From positions 4,983,281-5,047,280 of the forward strand of contig CM057144.1 in the NCBI GenBank assembly GCA_029964075.1: DNA of 64,000 bases, read 5' to 3'. This DNA is from Patiria pectinifera. Lineage: Eukaryota; Echinodermata; Asteroidea; Valvatida; Asterinidae. Within the stretch, counting starts at the first letter, position 1. The number at the start of each line of letters is the position of its first letter. The position numbers and the translations under genes are program-made. Positions 35,301-50,300 of this stretch are shown here, piece by piece. The notes under the pieces are model-generated. The model made no database searches and was not told the DNA's origin. It was given only the letters and a program-made list of their open reading frames with translations.

Positions 35301-38300
35301 ACTACCAAATTATTTTGAAATACCTTGCTGGACTGTTAGTGAATGGCGGTCTAAAGCATCCTGTAATATCATGGCACCTGGAACACAGTCATTTTCAAGA
35401 AAAGTGGTATTTTCGTATCAATTTCCAACAGTGGTCGCCCGACCAGCGTCGGAAAAAACTCGCTTATTTCAAATGCTGGCCCCAAGTAACCATTTTAGTT
35501 TGTTGTTTGCGATCGGTTACACACCTCGAACGGGTACAAGCCAGCTAGACTGGTTCCCTGACCTTACAATTCCCCAACGTCTATAAATTGTTCCGTTTCA
35601 TTTTAAATGGAGTCAGGGAACCAAACACAGAACAATGATTGTTTTTCTTGGTTTTTATAGCATCTACGAACCCAAAACGTCAAAAAAGTCAGTGTAACAA
35701 TATTTGCTTGGTATCTCAAACCCCCCAAATTCATCCGTTTCTGAAAATTACAGCAAAAGCAAATGATGTATATTCCCTTTAAAATTTGTTAAAATGCCCG
35801 AATGAGGACAATATCCAAAATAATGTTGTCCCCATCCGGATAATCTGGGTACTTTTCTACGAAAACATAAAATATGCTGATCTATTTTTACCACTGGAAG
35901 CCTGATGTGAACAATAATCAACGATATTGTTGTAAATGGTATCTGTTGTACCATGATGTCCCTAGCGTTGATTTAGGGATTTTATCATGAGAGGAGGTTA
36001 ATCTACATTTGAAACAGCAAACTTTTGAACAGAAGCGCTGGCAGCACAATCCACACCTAACCAATAGGCTCGCTCAATGTTGGCTATCTCTGTAGGCTAT
36101 CTCTGTAGGAGAACAGCAACTGCATTTTTACGCAATCAACCACGCATTGCGCTTTGTTGAAAATATTCCAAACACGCGCCCCTGTTGCTCGAAACGTGTT
36201 CGAAATACGACGCAGCCGATGCATGTTATGCAAGTTGACGCTCAAAATGCTGATGCACGTGGATGGCCTGTAGGAAATGACGTCATTTGAATGAGACCAA
36301 GGGGTACCGGCTTGGGCGTCGCCAGGATTTTTTCTAGAGGGGGCCAACAATTTTTTTTGCCAAAAAATGCTTGTATTTCTCAACACAATCTCGATTTATC
36401 AGTTTTAGAGGGGGGCAGGGACATTTTGCCCCTCCCCCAACTCATTAAATTTACACCACTTTGTCTTCGCGCCTCTTTTTCTTTTCTTTTTTTTTCTTCC
36501 TTTTTTGTGTGTGTGGCTTTTCCAGGGGGGGACAAGTGCCCCCCTTGCCCCCCCCCCCCTCACGACGCCCATGGGTACCGGTATTCACACTGCCAACATG
36601 GTACTGGATAGCTTAGTTGGTAGAGCACCAGAACTGCAATCCAGAGGTCGCACGTACTAGGGCTGTGCATCAGAATCAGGTACCCGAGTAACCGACCGTC
36701 AGTGTCGGGAACCGGTTCCAGATTATGGATTCGAGTAGCCGTAACCATCTTTAGAAATTACTCAGTAACTTCTCAGAGAATGAATAAGAACAGCTTCGAA
36801 TGTCATTGATACTCAATTTTCAAAATGAAAAACAGACTACATGGAAAACAGAACCAATTCCACGTTTACAATGCTCGTGGTACTAGCTGCAGATTATACC
36901 ACAAAGCTTAAAGGGAAAATCTGCAAACATCAAAAAATAAAACCACCAAATCATTTTGAAATACCTTGCTGGACTGTTAGTGAATGACAGTGTAAAGCAT
37001 CCTGTAAAATCATGGCACCTGGTATACTGTCATTTTCAAGAAAAGTGGTATTTTTGTATCAATTTCCAACGCTGGTCGGCCGACCAGCGTTGGAAAAAAA
37101 CTGGCTTTTTTTCAAATACTGGCCCCAATTGACCATCGCACTTGTTTGCAATCGATTACACACCTATGAACAGGTACAAGCCAGCTAGACTGGTTCCCTG
37201 ACCTTACAATTCCCCAATGTATGTAAACTGATCTGTTTCTTCTTATATGGAGTCAGGGAACCAGACTACAGGAAAATGATTGTTTTTCTTGGTTTTTATA
37301 GCATTTTCGAACCCAAAACCCCCAAAAAGTCAGTGTAACTTTATTTGCTATATATTTCCAACCCCCCGATTCCATCCATTTCTGAAAATTACAGTAAAAG
37401 CAAATATGTATATTCCCTTTAAGAGCTGACCTTATGCATTTGTAACTTGCGTACTGGCGCACCGATACGGGGTAGTATTAGCCTGCAGACCTTGTATGAA
37501 CAATCTGAACAGCAACTTCCGGGATTGACATTTTTAGGGCTGCGTTTTTTAATTGGTACCCGGATACCCATATTTTTTTTAATAGGTACCCGGTTCCTGT
37601 AATACCGTAGATGCGCACCCCTACAAACCCCGCTCCAGTAAATTTCTTTGATCAACTTTACAATTACATTTTTGTGTGTGTGTAGGCTCACTACTTGGTG
37701 CAACTCATCTGCTACCCTAATGGAGTCCCGCCGATATCGGACGGCAGTTATGAGAGCGAGCAGAAGCAGGCTATTACTAGAATACTCAGGGTGAGTAGAT
37801 GTTGGCGATTTTGAGGAGACGGCAAAGCCGCAAGTCCATGACAAGTCAAACACAAGTCAGTCACAAGTGATAGGGGACGATCAATGCATGCATTTTTAAG
37901 CTCTGGCAACAGAGCTTCTTCAAGTCACAAGTCACTCGGGTGTTGGTCGGTATGGTCGGTCAGTCCCACCCCCCCCCAAAAAAAAAAATTGACCAAAAAC
38001 GAACCCCCCTAACTCACCCATAGAAATGTAAGTACCAAATTGCAACTGTCCCCCCAAAAAAGCAAACAAAATACATTAAATACTTGACAAAAATTGTTTG
38101 TAACAATTCCTGAATTTGTTGATGAAAATGTTGCATAAGATACACATGTACAACATGCAACCACCCGAGTTGTTTTTTCCAACTTTCACTCGGGAGGTAA
38201 CTTACTGAATATACAGTGTTAAAACGTCGGTGAAGGGCAAAACCTAATTTGAAAATGTTGTACTTGGAGGCAAGATAATGTGCAATAATGTTGTAGTCAC

Positions 38301-41300
38301 GTGGTATTTTTGTGCGGAAGTTAGGAAGTTAGGGGGCTTCTACACACCTGTCACTATACATCACCCCTGCCTCTGCCCCTGTGTCAGTTAAATGAGTCTA
38401 CAGGGCATACAACTAGTGAGGACAGAGTTCCATTATGAAGGTCACTATTATTTTGCATTGTGACTTGCAACAAATGGGAAATCCTTATTTCAATTGACAA
38501 TAACCACCAAGTGAGTAAGTGTATCATTTCATGCAAGACTTTGATGCAAGACAGCCAGAGCTTATTGTGCAGTCGCACTTGTTTTTTTACAGTTCATTTG
38601 ATTGTGGTTAACTTTTCAGGACTTCATCTGTGAGACAAACATACATGTAGCATGACAGTGATAATTTGTTAGTTGCCAAAAAAAAAGAAAGATAAATGGA
38701 TGTGGTTCTGCAGAAAATCCATCATGAACTGCAGAGTTCGTTTGTGTACACTGGCCTTAAAGGCAGGACGCTGCTTTCCATGGAGTTTTCCGCCTGGAAG
38801 TTTGAAATACAGGGTGATGGTCAGAAGTGAAACCCAAATGTCGGGACTATTGTTTTAGTGAATTTCTGCATGTAGCACTTTCAAAATCTAGGATATGAAA
38901 GCCCCATTCATAAGCTTTCGTTTAGTACAAGACTCATTCAAATCACGCATGTACTTCTCAAGTTACGGAATTTTAAACACAAAGTTTGAGACGTCATCTT
39001 ACATGTACATTGAAACAAAACTTTTTCATTTTGCCGACACACATGGCTACGGCGATGCGCACGCAGACCAGAAACCGGAGACATTTTTTGGGGCTTACCT
39101 GTATTATTATTTTTTTCTAGAGTCTTGACCAGTGGACACTGCGAGTCTCGTGGCTGGAGCTACAACTCATGCTGAAGCAGTGCGCCAACTCGGAGATGAA
39201 CCCTCTCCTGGACAACATCGCCAAGGCAACCATCGAGGTATTCCAGCAACAGCAGGGCGACGAGGGCTCGGCAGCTTTGAAGAGCGCCCCCTTGAGTCAG
39301 AATGGACAAAGGAAACTGGTGCAACAAATCAAGTACGTACATGTAGTCAGTTACACTGTGGGTTTTGTCAGAATTATGAACTGATTCATTTCAAATTCGT
39401 CAAAAATAAGTATTTCTTATTTGGTTTTTGTCTTAAAAATAGTTCATGACTATTTATTTTCAAATTATGTTTTATTTTATGCATCCTTGTTAATGCAGTC
39501 GTGTAAATGAATACACAGTTATTCATAGAATAACACACACAAATTACATGCATAAAAAAATAATAATAACTAGATTTACTTATGTTTGTGTACAAACAAA
39601 CGGCTGTTTCGGTGATTTGTTATTGTATTTGTATGTCATGTAAGACTGATAAGACATGTGCAGTAGAGTGATCAGGACCAATACAGTTCTATAGATATTG
39701 GCCTTCAAAACATGCACTTTTAATATGCCGTCACATGTCATGTGATGACGTCATCTTGACGTCACTTGAATTTTCATCTATAACACATCCCGGTCTAGGT
39801 ACATACCAACTTTCAACCCAATTGGATATGTTGTTCTGTAGATATAGACAGTGCCTACTGTGCCTATTGGGCAATGCGGGCCTGTCTGCAAATGAATACG
39901 GACGTTTTCCACTTACATGTATTCCCTTCTAGTAAAAGCAAGAATAAGGAAAACAACAGCTTGTCTTTATTGTGTTTCCAACTAATTGCACAGTTCGAGA
40001 CTCCATGATTGCCAGATTTTACCGCTTCCCCCCAAAACGAAATCTTTCTTTTAATTAAAGTAGAGCCTAAAGGTATCACGAGCAATCCAGGATCAATACA
40101 AATAAAGTTTGGTTCCTAACTTTATTAAATTTCCATAAGTGTCAACAGCAAACACGTTTGACAGCTTGCACAAGTAATAGCTCCTAACTATTTCAGATGG
40201 CAAACTTTACCCATCAGCACCTGAACTGAGTGGCGTAAATCTGTGCTGAGGGGCTTGCTGGACACCACATGACACTAGGGGGCGCTGCTCATGATACAAA
40301 TGTACATCTTATGTACATCTCATGATACAAATGTAAATCTTATGTATACTTACGCCCCTTAACATTACATCAAAACTGCGCATTTCAAGCTTTTATACTT
40401 GTTTTCCCTTTTTCAGTACTATTGAGAACACTTTGCTTGTCGGAAAGTTCGTAAAATTCCTCAAAATACAATTTTTTGGGGTTTCTCAACACGAAAAAGT
40501 GGGGGGGGGGGATGATCCAATGGCCCATCCCCCTGGTCAAAAAGTGGGGGGATATATACCCCCTCCCCCCCGGAATTTAACCCCCTAAATAAACTAAATT
40601 GCATTACATAGTATTTATTCTCTGATGAATTGGTCAAACATGCAGTGCTTTGGCGGCTGAGGCGGTACAGTTTGGGGCAGTAAATGAGGTGATGGGTTAA
40701 TTAAAATCTTAAAATCTTAAGTGCAACTGTTGAACGCCAATCTGAAATGTGTGTATTACCGGCCTAGTTCCTAATGTCTTTATTTATTGACAGGTCAGAG
40801 CAGGAGCGTAGCGGTGTCTGGCTGGTAGCTCCCCTCATCTCCAAACTGTCCAGCCAAGTCCAGGGCCGTGTCCTGAGAGCTGCTGGCAATGTCCTGGAGA
40901 GCGTGGGGCAGACCTGGTCCAAGTCCAGCAAGGACAAGGACAAGCACGGACAAAAAACGTCAGTTTATTGAATGTTTGTGTAGATGAGGCCGCATTTGTT
41001 TACACAATTGGAAGCTGTGGTCACTTGATGATATATGAATTAATTATAATGCTTATATAGCGCTCTCCGTCGTATCGACAATCTCAGAAAAGCTTTTACA
41101 AATATTCACTCGTTCATCGGGCCACGAGACCACGCGGCAGCCGATATCAGCGCACATTTGTTCCTCGACCCTCACAGGTACCCATTCGTACTCCTGGGTG
41201 GGGAGAGGCAATTGTAGTTAAGTGTCTTGCCCAAGGGCACAAATACCACGTTCCTGGCAGGGTTCAAACCCATACACCATCGTACATGACTCAAACACCG

Positions 41301-44300
41301 TAACCACTGGACCATGGCATTCTGTAGCTCTAACATGTCAAGCCGATGCCAACTTTCAGAAAACTGTTCCGTTCTGCACTGCATGTCTCACGATATATGA
41401 GTGGTTGAAAGTGGCGACATAAACAGTTTAAAAATAACACGCCAAATATGGTTTTAATATTGAGGTTGCCTGTCGATATGACGTCCGAGGGTACGTGGGG
41501 CAATTTCACTGCGCTGCTAAGCACGAAAATTTGCTTAGCACAAAAAAGTCTGGCTTATGAAAGCAGCTAACCAGCCAAAACTCCATGTGATGTATATTGC
41601 TCGTGATTAGTATTCAACTGTTGTTTGCTTAGCATGAAAATCATGTGGAGTTTTGGCTGGTAACCTGCTTTTATAAGCCAGATTTGTTTGTGCTAAGCAA
41701 ATTGTTGTGCTTAGCAGCGCCGTGAAATTGGGCCCACGTCTATTATCCGGCATTTGGTTGGTGAAACCCATAGAAGCCTTTCGACTTGTTTCCGGTGGGG
41801 TTCCTTTGTAGACGAAGATGATGGGAATACAAGTTTAGAGGCGGGAAAAAAACCTAGTGAACAATTCTGGGGAAAAGCCACAAATGTTTATCTAAATTTT
41901 TGTGTAAATCCAAATGGTACAAGTCTTCATGGTCGATTGTTTAATTCTATTCTCTTCAAGGAACAAACTTTCCAAACAAAACTTTCAATCAATTCTTGAA
42001 TGTGAAATTATTTGTCAAAAAAATGGGAGATGTCAACAGTCAGTCTGCTTATCACGCAGTGGTGATTACGACTTGACAAATGACGTGGTACTGGGAAGAG
42101 CCAAGTCACTAACAATGAAGTACACAACTATTTCTCTATTCCTACAGTCAGATGTCCCTTGTGAGCCACCAGCCCCTCTTATCCCTGGTGTTGACCTGTC
42201 TCAAGGGTCAAGACGAGCAGCGAGAAGGCCTCCTGACATCACTCCAGACACAACTCACTCAGTTCCTGCAGTCCCCTAAAGATGTGAGTACCCTTGTGCT
42301 TCAAAGGCATATCCAGCGAGAGCCATTTTCTACGGTGGTGCAGGGCTTGCGCGAGTCATACACACTCCAGGTTCCTTCGACCAATAGGAATACCAAAATG
42401 CGCGTACGCCATGTCTTTTAAGCATTGTCCCTTCACCGATGTATAAACACTGTATACTCAGTGTGTTACTTCCCGAGTGAAAGTTGGAAAAAAATCACTT
42501 GGGTGGGACTCGAACCCATGGGTTCACTCGGGAGGTAACACACTGAGTATACAGTGTTTATACGTCGGTGAAGGGCAAACCTAATTTGATTTACATCACC
42601 CCGACGCAAAATTCCATCTTATGAATAGTTAATGTGGTACCCGCTGCTATGTACATCAGATTCGAACCAGCCAACCGATCCCGTTAGCTCGGTGGTCGAG
42701 TGGTAAGACATCTACACTAATAAGCAGGAGGTCGTGGGTGGGAGTCCCACCCGAGTGATTTTTTCCAACTTTCACTCGGGAGGTTACACACTGAGTATAC
42801 AGTGTTTATATGTCGGTGAAGGGCAAAACCTAATTTAAGTTACTAAACACCCCCTGAAATTATTCCATCTGGCTTGCTGTCGTTCAGAAGAAATCAAGAA
42901 ATGTAGTTGATTTCCAATAATCATTCAAGTGACTGATTTTTGGAAATACTGAGAGCTATCGACGAAATTTGTTTCATGATCAAAGGATTGTGCATGGTTT
43001 ACTAGTGTTTTCTCGAAAAGTGTAGTATCCACTGAGCTGAAATTTTAACAGGGTTAGGTTTTGAATATTCTTCTTACACCGTGTTTGACCCTTTTTGGTA
43101 AAATGGTTTATTTTTGAATAATTTCTTCTACAAATAAAATCAAAACTTGAGGATTTGCAGCCTGAAATAACTCAGGCGGATCTTTTTATGTGTACGAAGC
43201 ACACAAGTGACCCAAAATAAAAGCCTTTTATCAGAGTGTTGCCGACGCCCAAATCAAAAAAAGTGAAATTATTGGGAGGAAGAAGTCCAATTTGTTGAAG
43301 AGCATGACAGAGCAACATTTTTAAAGTAATAATTTTTTTCTTGATTTGTATTTCAGGATCGTTGGGAGGATGAGCAGAGTCGTAGGATGATGCATGAAGC
43401 TCTGCAGCTAAGACTGAGTCTGGTAAGCAATGCATCACTTGCACTTGCTTAAATCCAAGAAATCCAAGACAATTTGTCACTTAAGAATGAATGCAATATC
43501 AAAACTGACATTTCAACAAGTTAAATGTTATGTACCCTTCTTACGATTTTAAACAATTTTGTGGTTTCAAACGAAAAAACAAAAGGAAAGAATTTGCATC
43601 CTGATCCACTTTTTTATCATATAATTATCTCAATGAAGGTCAGTCATTTCGAAAATGTAACACACTGAGTGTACAGTGTTTATTCGTCGGTGAGGGCAAA
43701 ACCTAATATTGATTTACATCACCCGACGCAAATTCCATCTTATGAATGTGTTTATCAACGCTAACTACATTTGATACCCTAACTTAATATCCAGTTCGCT
43801 ACACATGTGTGCATAACATGCCACACAAGGTAACACTTGAACCTAAAGGCACGCAGGGACATTCAAAATTTCCCCGTAAACGTACGATTTTAACGAGAAA
43901 CTCCTTGCTGAAAGTGAAGATAAGACTGGTACCAAATACCCTGTGAAATTATTCCGTCTGAAATATCATTTGGAAGAAAACAGTCGTTGAAGGTGGTTTA
44001 TTTAGAAAATGTTCGCACGGGCCCAGTTTTTTTTTTAACGTGTGTTAGCGACGGAATCCAGTTACAAGACCCAAAAATTGTGCGTACGTTTTCTCTGTTT
44101 TCTCAAAATGTAAAGATCCACCTAGCTGAAACTTTAACAAGTTAGTTGTTATGTACATGTACCCTTCTTACTATTTTGAGCATTTTTGTGGCTTCAAACG
44201 AAAAAAAAAGAAAATGGGAAAGAATGTTGCACCCTGACGTCACTTTTTCATCATATACTATCTCAATGAAGGGTAGTCATTGCAAAAATGTTGAAAAGAA

Positions 44301-47300
44301 AACATGTATCTGGGATTTTGGACTGAGAAACATTTCCAATTTTGTTAGAAAATACTTTGAAAATGCACTCAACTCTCCATAGACTTTGTACACAACCAAA
44401 GAAGTGGTGTCTGGATGCTACATTCTTTCCAAAAAATGTTCAAAAAGCAAATTTGTCCATGTATCTATAACGGCTAGGACCTTGACACAGTACATAACGC
44501 TTGTAGATCTTTTACCACAGGTAGGTAACATGTTTGACACCATCCTACGCAGCCAGCAATGGACCACAGAGTTTGCCCTGCTTCTACTGCAGCTAATCAC
44601 CACGGGAACCGTGGACACGCATTCCAACAGGTAACCTATGCTGCCTATTCGTCAAAATGACCCAAATAGCTTCGGCAGCTGAATTTCTCATTTTTCCGGT
44701 GTTACCTGCAAGTCCTGTAGTGTTCGGTAGTGAAGTCATGGGGGGTGCTGTGGCCCAATGGTTACGGTGTTCAACTCCTGTGCCGTGGTACATAGGTTCG
44801 ATTCCTGACCGTGGGAACATGGTGCTTGTACTCTTGAGTAAGGCACTTTACCATTATTGCTTCGTCCTTCGGATGGGACGTAAAGCCGTAGGTCCCGTGT
44901 GTTGTGTATTGCACGTAAACTGAAAGATGACTTTGAACACGTGCCGACTATTAAATAATGTAATTACACAGATTGTGAGCTTACTACCAGTACCTACAGC
45001 AATGGGTGGCTTTCCCCGTCTATTCCTTGGGGAAATAATAGCCACTTTTCGCTCATTTTTCAACAGCAATATTCGGTACATTTTGTACTAAAAAATCAAG
45101 AGCCAAGGACGATGTTCAATATAGCCGAATGTTCGGTATAGCGGTTTTCGTTATCACAACGTTCCACTGTACTACATATCTCTTTCCTCCTTCATCTCCC
45201 CTCCCCGCCCCCGCCTCACACAGCGAGCTCTTCACCACAGTCCTGGACATGCTGTCCGTCCTGATCAACAGCACCCTATCCAGCGACTGCAGCGAAGGGG
45301 AGAAAGGCCGGGAGCACCAGACGCTCATCAAGAAGCTCAAGAAGGAGCTCGGGGACAAGCACTCGTACGACATCGATCGTGTCCGGCAGCTCCTGCCAGT
45401 ACCCAAGAAGACCTGTGACGTGGTGACCGTGGAACCCATGGGCAGCCTGATTGACACTAAGGGAAACAAGATCGCTGGGTTTGACTCGATCGATAAGAAA
45501 CAGGTAGGTAGAAAAGAGATTAGGGGCCTGTAAAACACTGTAAACGTGGCAGGATTTTGCAGGATTGAGGCAGTGGTCACCCCTCCAAGGACCACATTCA
45601 AGAAACAATGGATGATTTTGGAGGATTTAGGCTGTATGCAATTTTTTCATGGAGGCAGTTGGAGGACTTTGCAGGATCGAGGTTGCATCCTAGCAAAAAT
45701 GCCTAGAGACTTAAGGTTAAAAATGCTTGAGGTTTTCGAGTTTGATGCTGTACTTCAGCTTCACTTAATTGCTAACCATACCAGTACCCCCTTAACCCTC
45801 CTGTTATTTAAACAGTCACAGACAGTCAAAATTCCCTTCCACCTCCCCTGCTATGCTTTTAACAAAGGCTAGTCACCAGCAGTCAGGTCATATGTCAAGC
45901 AAGCCCTGTGACTAGTCAAACTGGGTCAACAGACAAAGCAGGCAAGTTGTGGTCACAGCTGTTTTACCACTCACCCGTAGTCAAAGCATTGCTGTATGAA
46001 GTTACTTAAAACAGTCCCAGCCAGTCAATCCTGCTTTGTGTAGGCTGGGGATTCTTAAAGGGATTATACAACATTTGCAAGCATCAAAAAACAAAACTAA
46101 CACATTTTTACGAAATACCTTACTAGGATGTTGGTAAATGACAGTGTAAAGCATCCTGTAAAAATATGGCACCTGGTGCGAAGTCATTTTCAAGAAAAGT
46201 GGTATTTTGTATAAATTTCCAACAGTGGTCGGCTGACCACCATTGAAAAAACCTGACTATTTTTCAACTACTGCTCAAAATTTACCATTTTATTTTTCAG
46301 GCCAAATTTTGTTTGCTATTATTTACATGTTCATTAACGGTTGCAGGCCAGCTAGACTGGTTCCCTTACCTTACAATGTTCAGGCATCTATAAATTGATC
46401 AATTTCATCTTTAGTGGAGTCAGGGAACCAGACTACTTGAACATTTGTGTTTTTCTTGGTTTTTCCACCATTTTAGAACACAAAACCTCAAACATGTCGG
46501 TGTAACAATATTTGATCTATTGTACTAACCCCCTCAAATAGTTCATTTCTGAACATTACAGCTAAAGCCAATGATGTACATTCCCTTTAACTGTTGAAAC
46601 AGTCACTTGTATGATTTTGACTGAAAGGACTACTTGGCACAGAATGTATGTTCGTATAGGAGGGTTTATATAATGCTAATTTTTTTATACTCCCAAAATT
46701 GCCCAGGGTCTGCAAGTGGCCTCCAAGCAGAAGATCAACCCCTGGGACACCCTGGAGGCCTACAAGAACCCCGCTCCTCTCTCCTGGTCCTTCTTCCGGG
46801 CAGTCCGCATGGAGCGCAAGCCCCTCAAGTACCAGGAGCAGTTCCGCCTGACCCACTACCACACCCACAACCGGGAAAAATCCGACGATTACTACTTCCA
46901 GCCGCCCCAGCTGCCCCCGGACGAGGAAGAGCCGCCACAGCCAATCAGCAGCCAGGAGGCGGAGAAGGTTGCCATGGACTCGTCGGGCAACAGCCTATCA
47001 GAGAGCAGTAAAGGGGAGGGGAGTAGCGGGGGCGGGGCCGGGGAGATGACCAGCAGCACTACGACGAGCAAGAAGCGGAAGCGGGCACCGAGGAAGAAGA
47101 CGCCCACACCGGGCCAGCAAATCATGAGAGAGGTAGGCGTTAGCAAAACTTGCAAGACAGATCTATGTACGCTTACATGTAGTATGGGATAGACTCCTGC
47201 TAAATCCAGTGGGTAGTTTCCCTGGCTGGTGACGTGATATTACTTTGCAGGACTTATTACAAAGAGCCTCATAGTCTCCACACACTTTTAATGTCACATT

Positions 47301-50300
47301 TTTAACACACTTTTAATATCTCCACATTGTGTCTTTGTCATCATGACCTCGGAAGTGGCTTTAACAACCATTTCTGACTGAATCAAAAATATTGGAAACG
47401 TCCCAGTTCAACCCCAGTCAATTGTGGCTAAAAGGGGGAGTGAGGGTCAGGGACGGGCAATGGGGGCCATGGGCACCCTTCCCCCCCCCCCCACCCTCCA
47501 ACAAAAAAAAGTGTCTCATTCCCTTTCGCTCTGCAGATTTTTTTGAAATGTTAATAAAAAGAAACTAGAAAATGGGAAAAACAGCCCCCCCCCCCCTCCA
47601 TTTTTTAATTCAAACTGTTTGCATCAATTTTCCATCCTTGGCTAAAGCAGTACTAACGTTTTGTTCTCTACAGCCGTTTTCTTACAACCAGGGCATGGCA
47701 GGCTTCCCCGAGCGTCCATTCATGCAACAGCAGCAGAGTTACATGCCAGGCCAGTTCCCCTACCAACAGCCGCTACCACCAGGTAAAACATACACTCCCT
47801 GATTTAAAAAAAAACCAGAAACAAAAATTGCCACAAATTGGAAGAATGCAAAACTAGACAAGCAGCGACTCAATGTTGAACCCAAAGGTGTCCTGTAAAA
47901 CCTTGACCTACCAATACTCTAATTTTGCTTTCCTCCGTTACTATTTCTGCTGCTGTTGAGACCATATCTGCAGCCACATACCCTGTATGCATAACCTGTT
48001 GTCATCAGAATTGTGGAGAGAAATAACGGAGAAATACAGTCCCCCAAGTCATCACAATGTCAGTCCCATTTCAAGGCAGTGAGAGCCTTTCGGATCAACT
48101 GCGATGAACGATCCCTTTGTCATTATGAATTAACTGTTACTCTTGGATTGACATGTGCTATGACTTATGATGTGACATGTGATGGCTTGCGATTTACATG
48201 CGATTTATTTGCGATTGACTTATGATTGACTTTTGATTGACGTGTGATAAATTTGTGATTGACCTGTGATTGAGTTGGATTAGACTTGTGATTGACCTGT
48301 GATTGACCTGTGATTGACCTGAGATTTACCTGAGATTGACCTGTGATTGACCTTAGATTGACCTGTGGTTGACTTGTGATTGAGTTGTGATTGCCTTGTG
48401 ATTGCCTTGTGATTGACTTGTGATATGACTTACGAAACGACTTGTGGTATGGCTTGCGACTGACTTGTGATCAATGTGTGATTGACCTGTGACTGACCTG
48501 TGATTGACCCCTGATTGACCTCTGGTTGACCCTTATTGATGTGATTGACCCGTGATTGACTTGTGATGGAGTTGACTAAAGCTCTTGAAAAAACAGACCC
48601 GAGCAAGTCTGTAAATTTGGACGTACATGTGGGACATTTGAATGAGCTGCTGTTGGAAAAGTGAATGTGATACGTACATCACTATAAATATGTGACATCT
48701 AATGAGTAGAAAACAATTCCAGGCCAAATTAATGTAAAGCCCCAGTCGCCCATTCACGGTTGGAGCTACGAATATCCACGGTTTACCAAGAATCAATCGA
48801 TCACGATAAACCGTCGAGATTGGTGGAGAAATCGACTTTCTAAGAATGCACTACGGTTTCAGGACGGATAGCCACGACTGTCCTACCGTTTCTCCACGAA
48901 TACACCACGGTTTGTCAAGAATATGGACGGAGTGGTGAAGAATATTGACGGTATTACTAAGAAGAATGACGTTAAAGCCACGGTTGTCTGCGATTGGGCA
49001 ACGGTTCTCCTGCGAATAAAGCATACATATTCGTAGTACAACCTTAGCAGAATCCTGGCATATCCAGGCATATCCGTAGGACATTCGTAGAGAGTTCTAC
49101 CATGAATGAGCGACGAATCTCCAAGAATATGTACGAATAGCCACGAATAAAACTACGAATTAGTACGGTTGTCCTATGGATGTCCCACGGTTGCACTACG
49201 GATTGATTTTCATGACGATTCACCACGGAAGTTTGGAACAGTGTAAAACTTCCGTAGCCCCTCCACGAATACCCAAGGAAGATGATGGATAACCATGGAG
49301 GTACAAAGGTACTCCCATGGTTTATCATGAATTTCAAATCGTGGATATTCGTAGCTTCAAACCATGAATGTGTGACTGGGGCTTAACAGCCTTGTACTTG
49401 TACATTATGTGGTCGGACGTACGTTGGATTTTACGGAATTGCCCACATGTGATTGACTTGTGATTGAGTTGACTAAAACTCAAGAAAAATTGACCCGAGC
49501 GTGATCATGGTGCACACTTGTCCCCCTCCCCCCCCCCCTCCCTCTCTCTCTCTCTTTACCACCGTGAGGGGGTACTTGTCCTTAAATCCATACACCTTAC
49601 AGTTCATCTTTTCTGTAATCATGGCAACCCATTTTCTTCCCCCCTCCTCTCCCGCAATAGCAGGACCTTCTCGCATGGACCGGCAGATGCCCATCGGCGG
49701 CAACTCCAAGGCGGCGCTGCGCAACATGCTGGTGGATAGGAAACAGCCGGGGAACCAGGGACACAACCAAGCGCCGGTAAGCATGGCAGGTTAAAGGTCA
49801 AAAGGTCATATGAGTAGAAACAATGATAGGTCAGCCTTTTCTGAAAACTGGGGTGTGTCTCGAGTTTGGCCTCGTCTCATACTGCATAGTCATTAACGCT
49901 TACAGTTCTGGATCCCACAGTTTCAATGCGATATTTCACACACCCTTGACAGTTACCTTTACTGACAAAACCAAATGACAACTTCAAACTTTTGGCTTTG
50001 TTCTGTAGGAGTGGACGGAAAATCTCCTTTTCATTAGCACGTGCCTGTTCATTGGTCGCTATGTATTTACCATTCAGTACTGCAGACTCAAGAACCATTG
50101 AGTTTTAAGTAAAGTTGCCTGGGAGCTAGATAAGCCAATGTAAAAAAATTCCCTGATGCCTGCATCCACCTATAGATCAATCCAATGGTTCGGAGGGAGT
50201 CGGAGGGGGTGGGGGTGGGGTTAGAATCCCTCCACCCCCATATGACCAAATAAAAGGTAGGGGAAGATCAGAGGGCATGTAACTGCACATCGGATCAATG

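Noticed and set aside
39740..39765. TGACGTCA (CREB/ATF-type) sites as intronic enhancers
   Set aside because: Short palindromes occur by chance and within repeats; nothing else supports regulatory function.
42687..42760. tRNA-like sequences here and at 2940, 13516, 16310, 44750, 53000 and 59140
   Set aside because: A- and B-box-like words are present but cloverleaf pairing is poor, and they are joined to SINE bodies; not functional tRNA genes.
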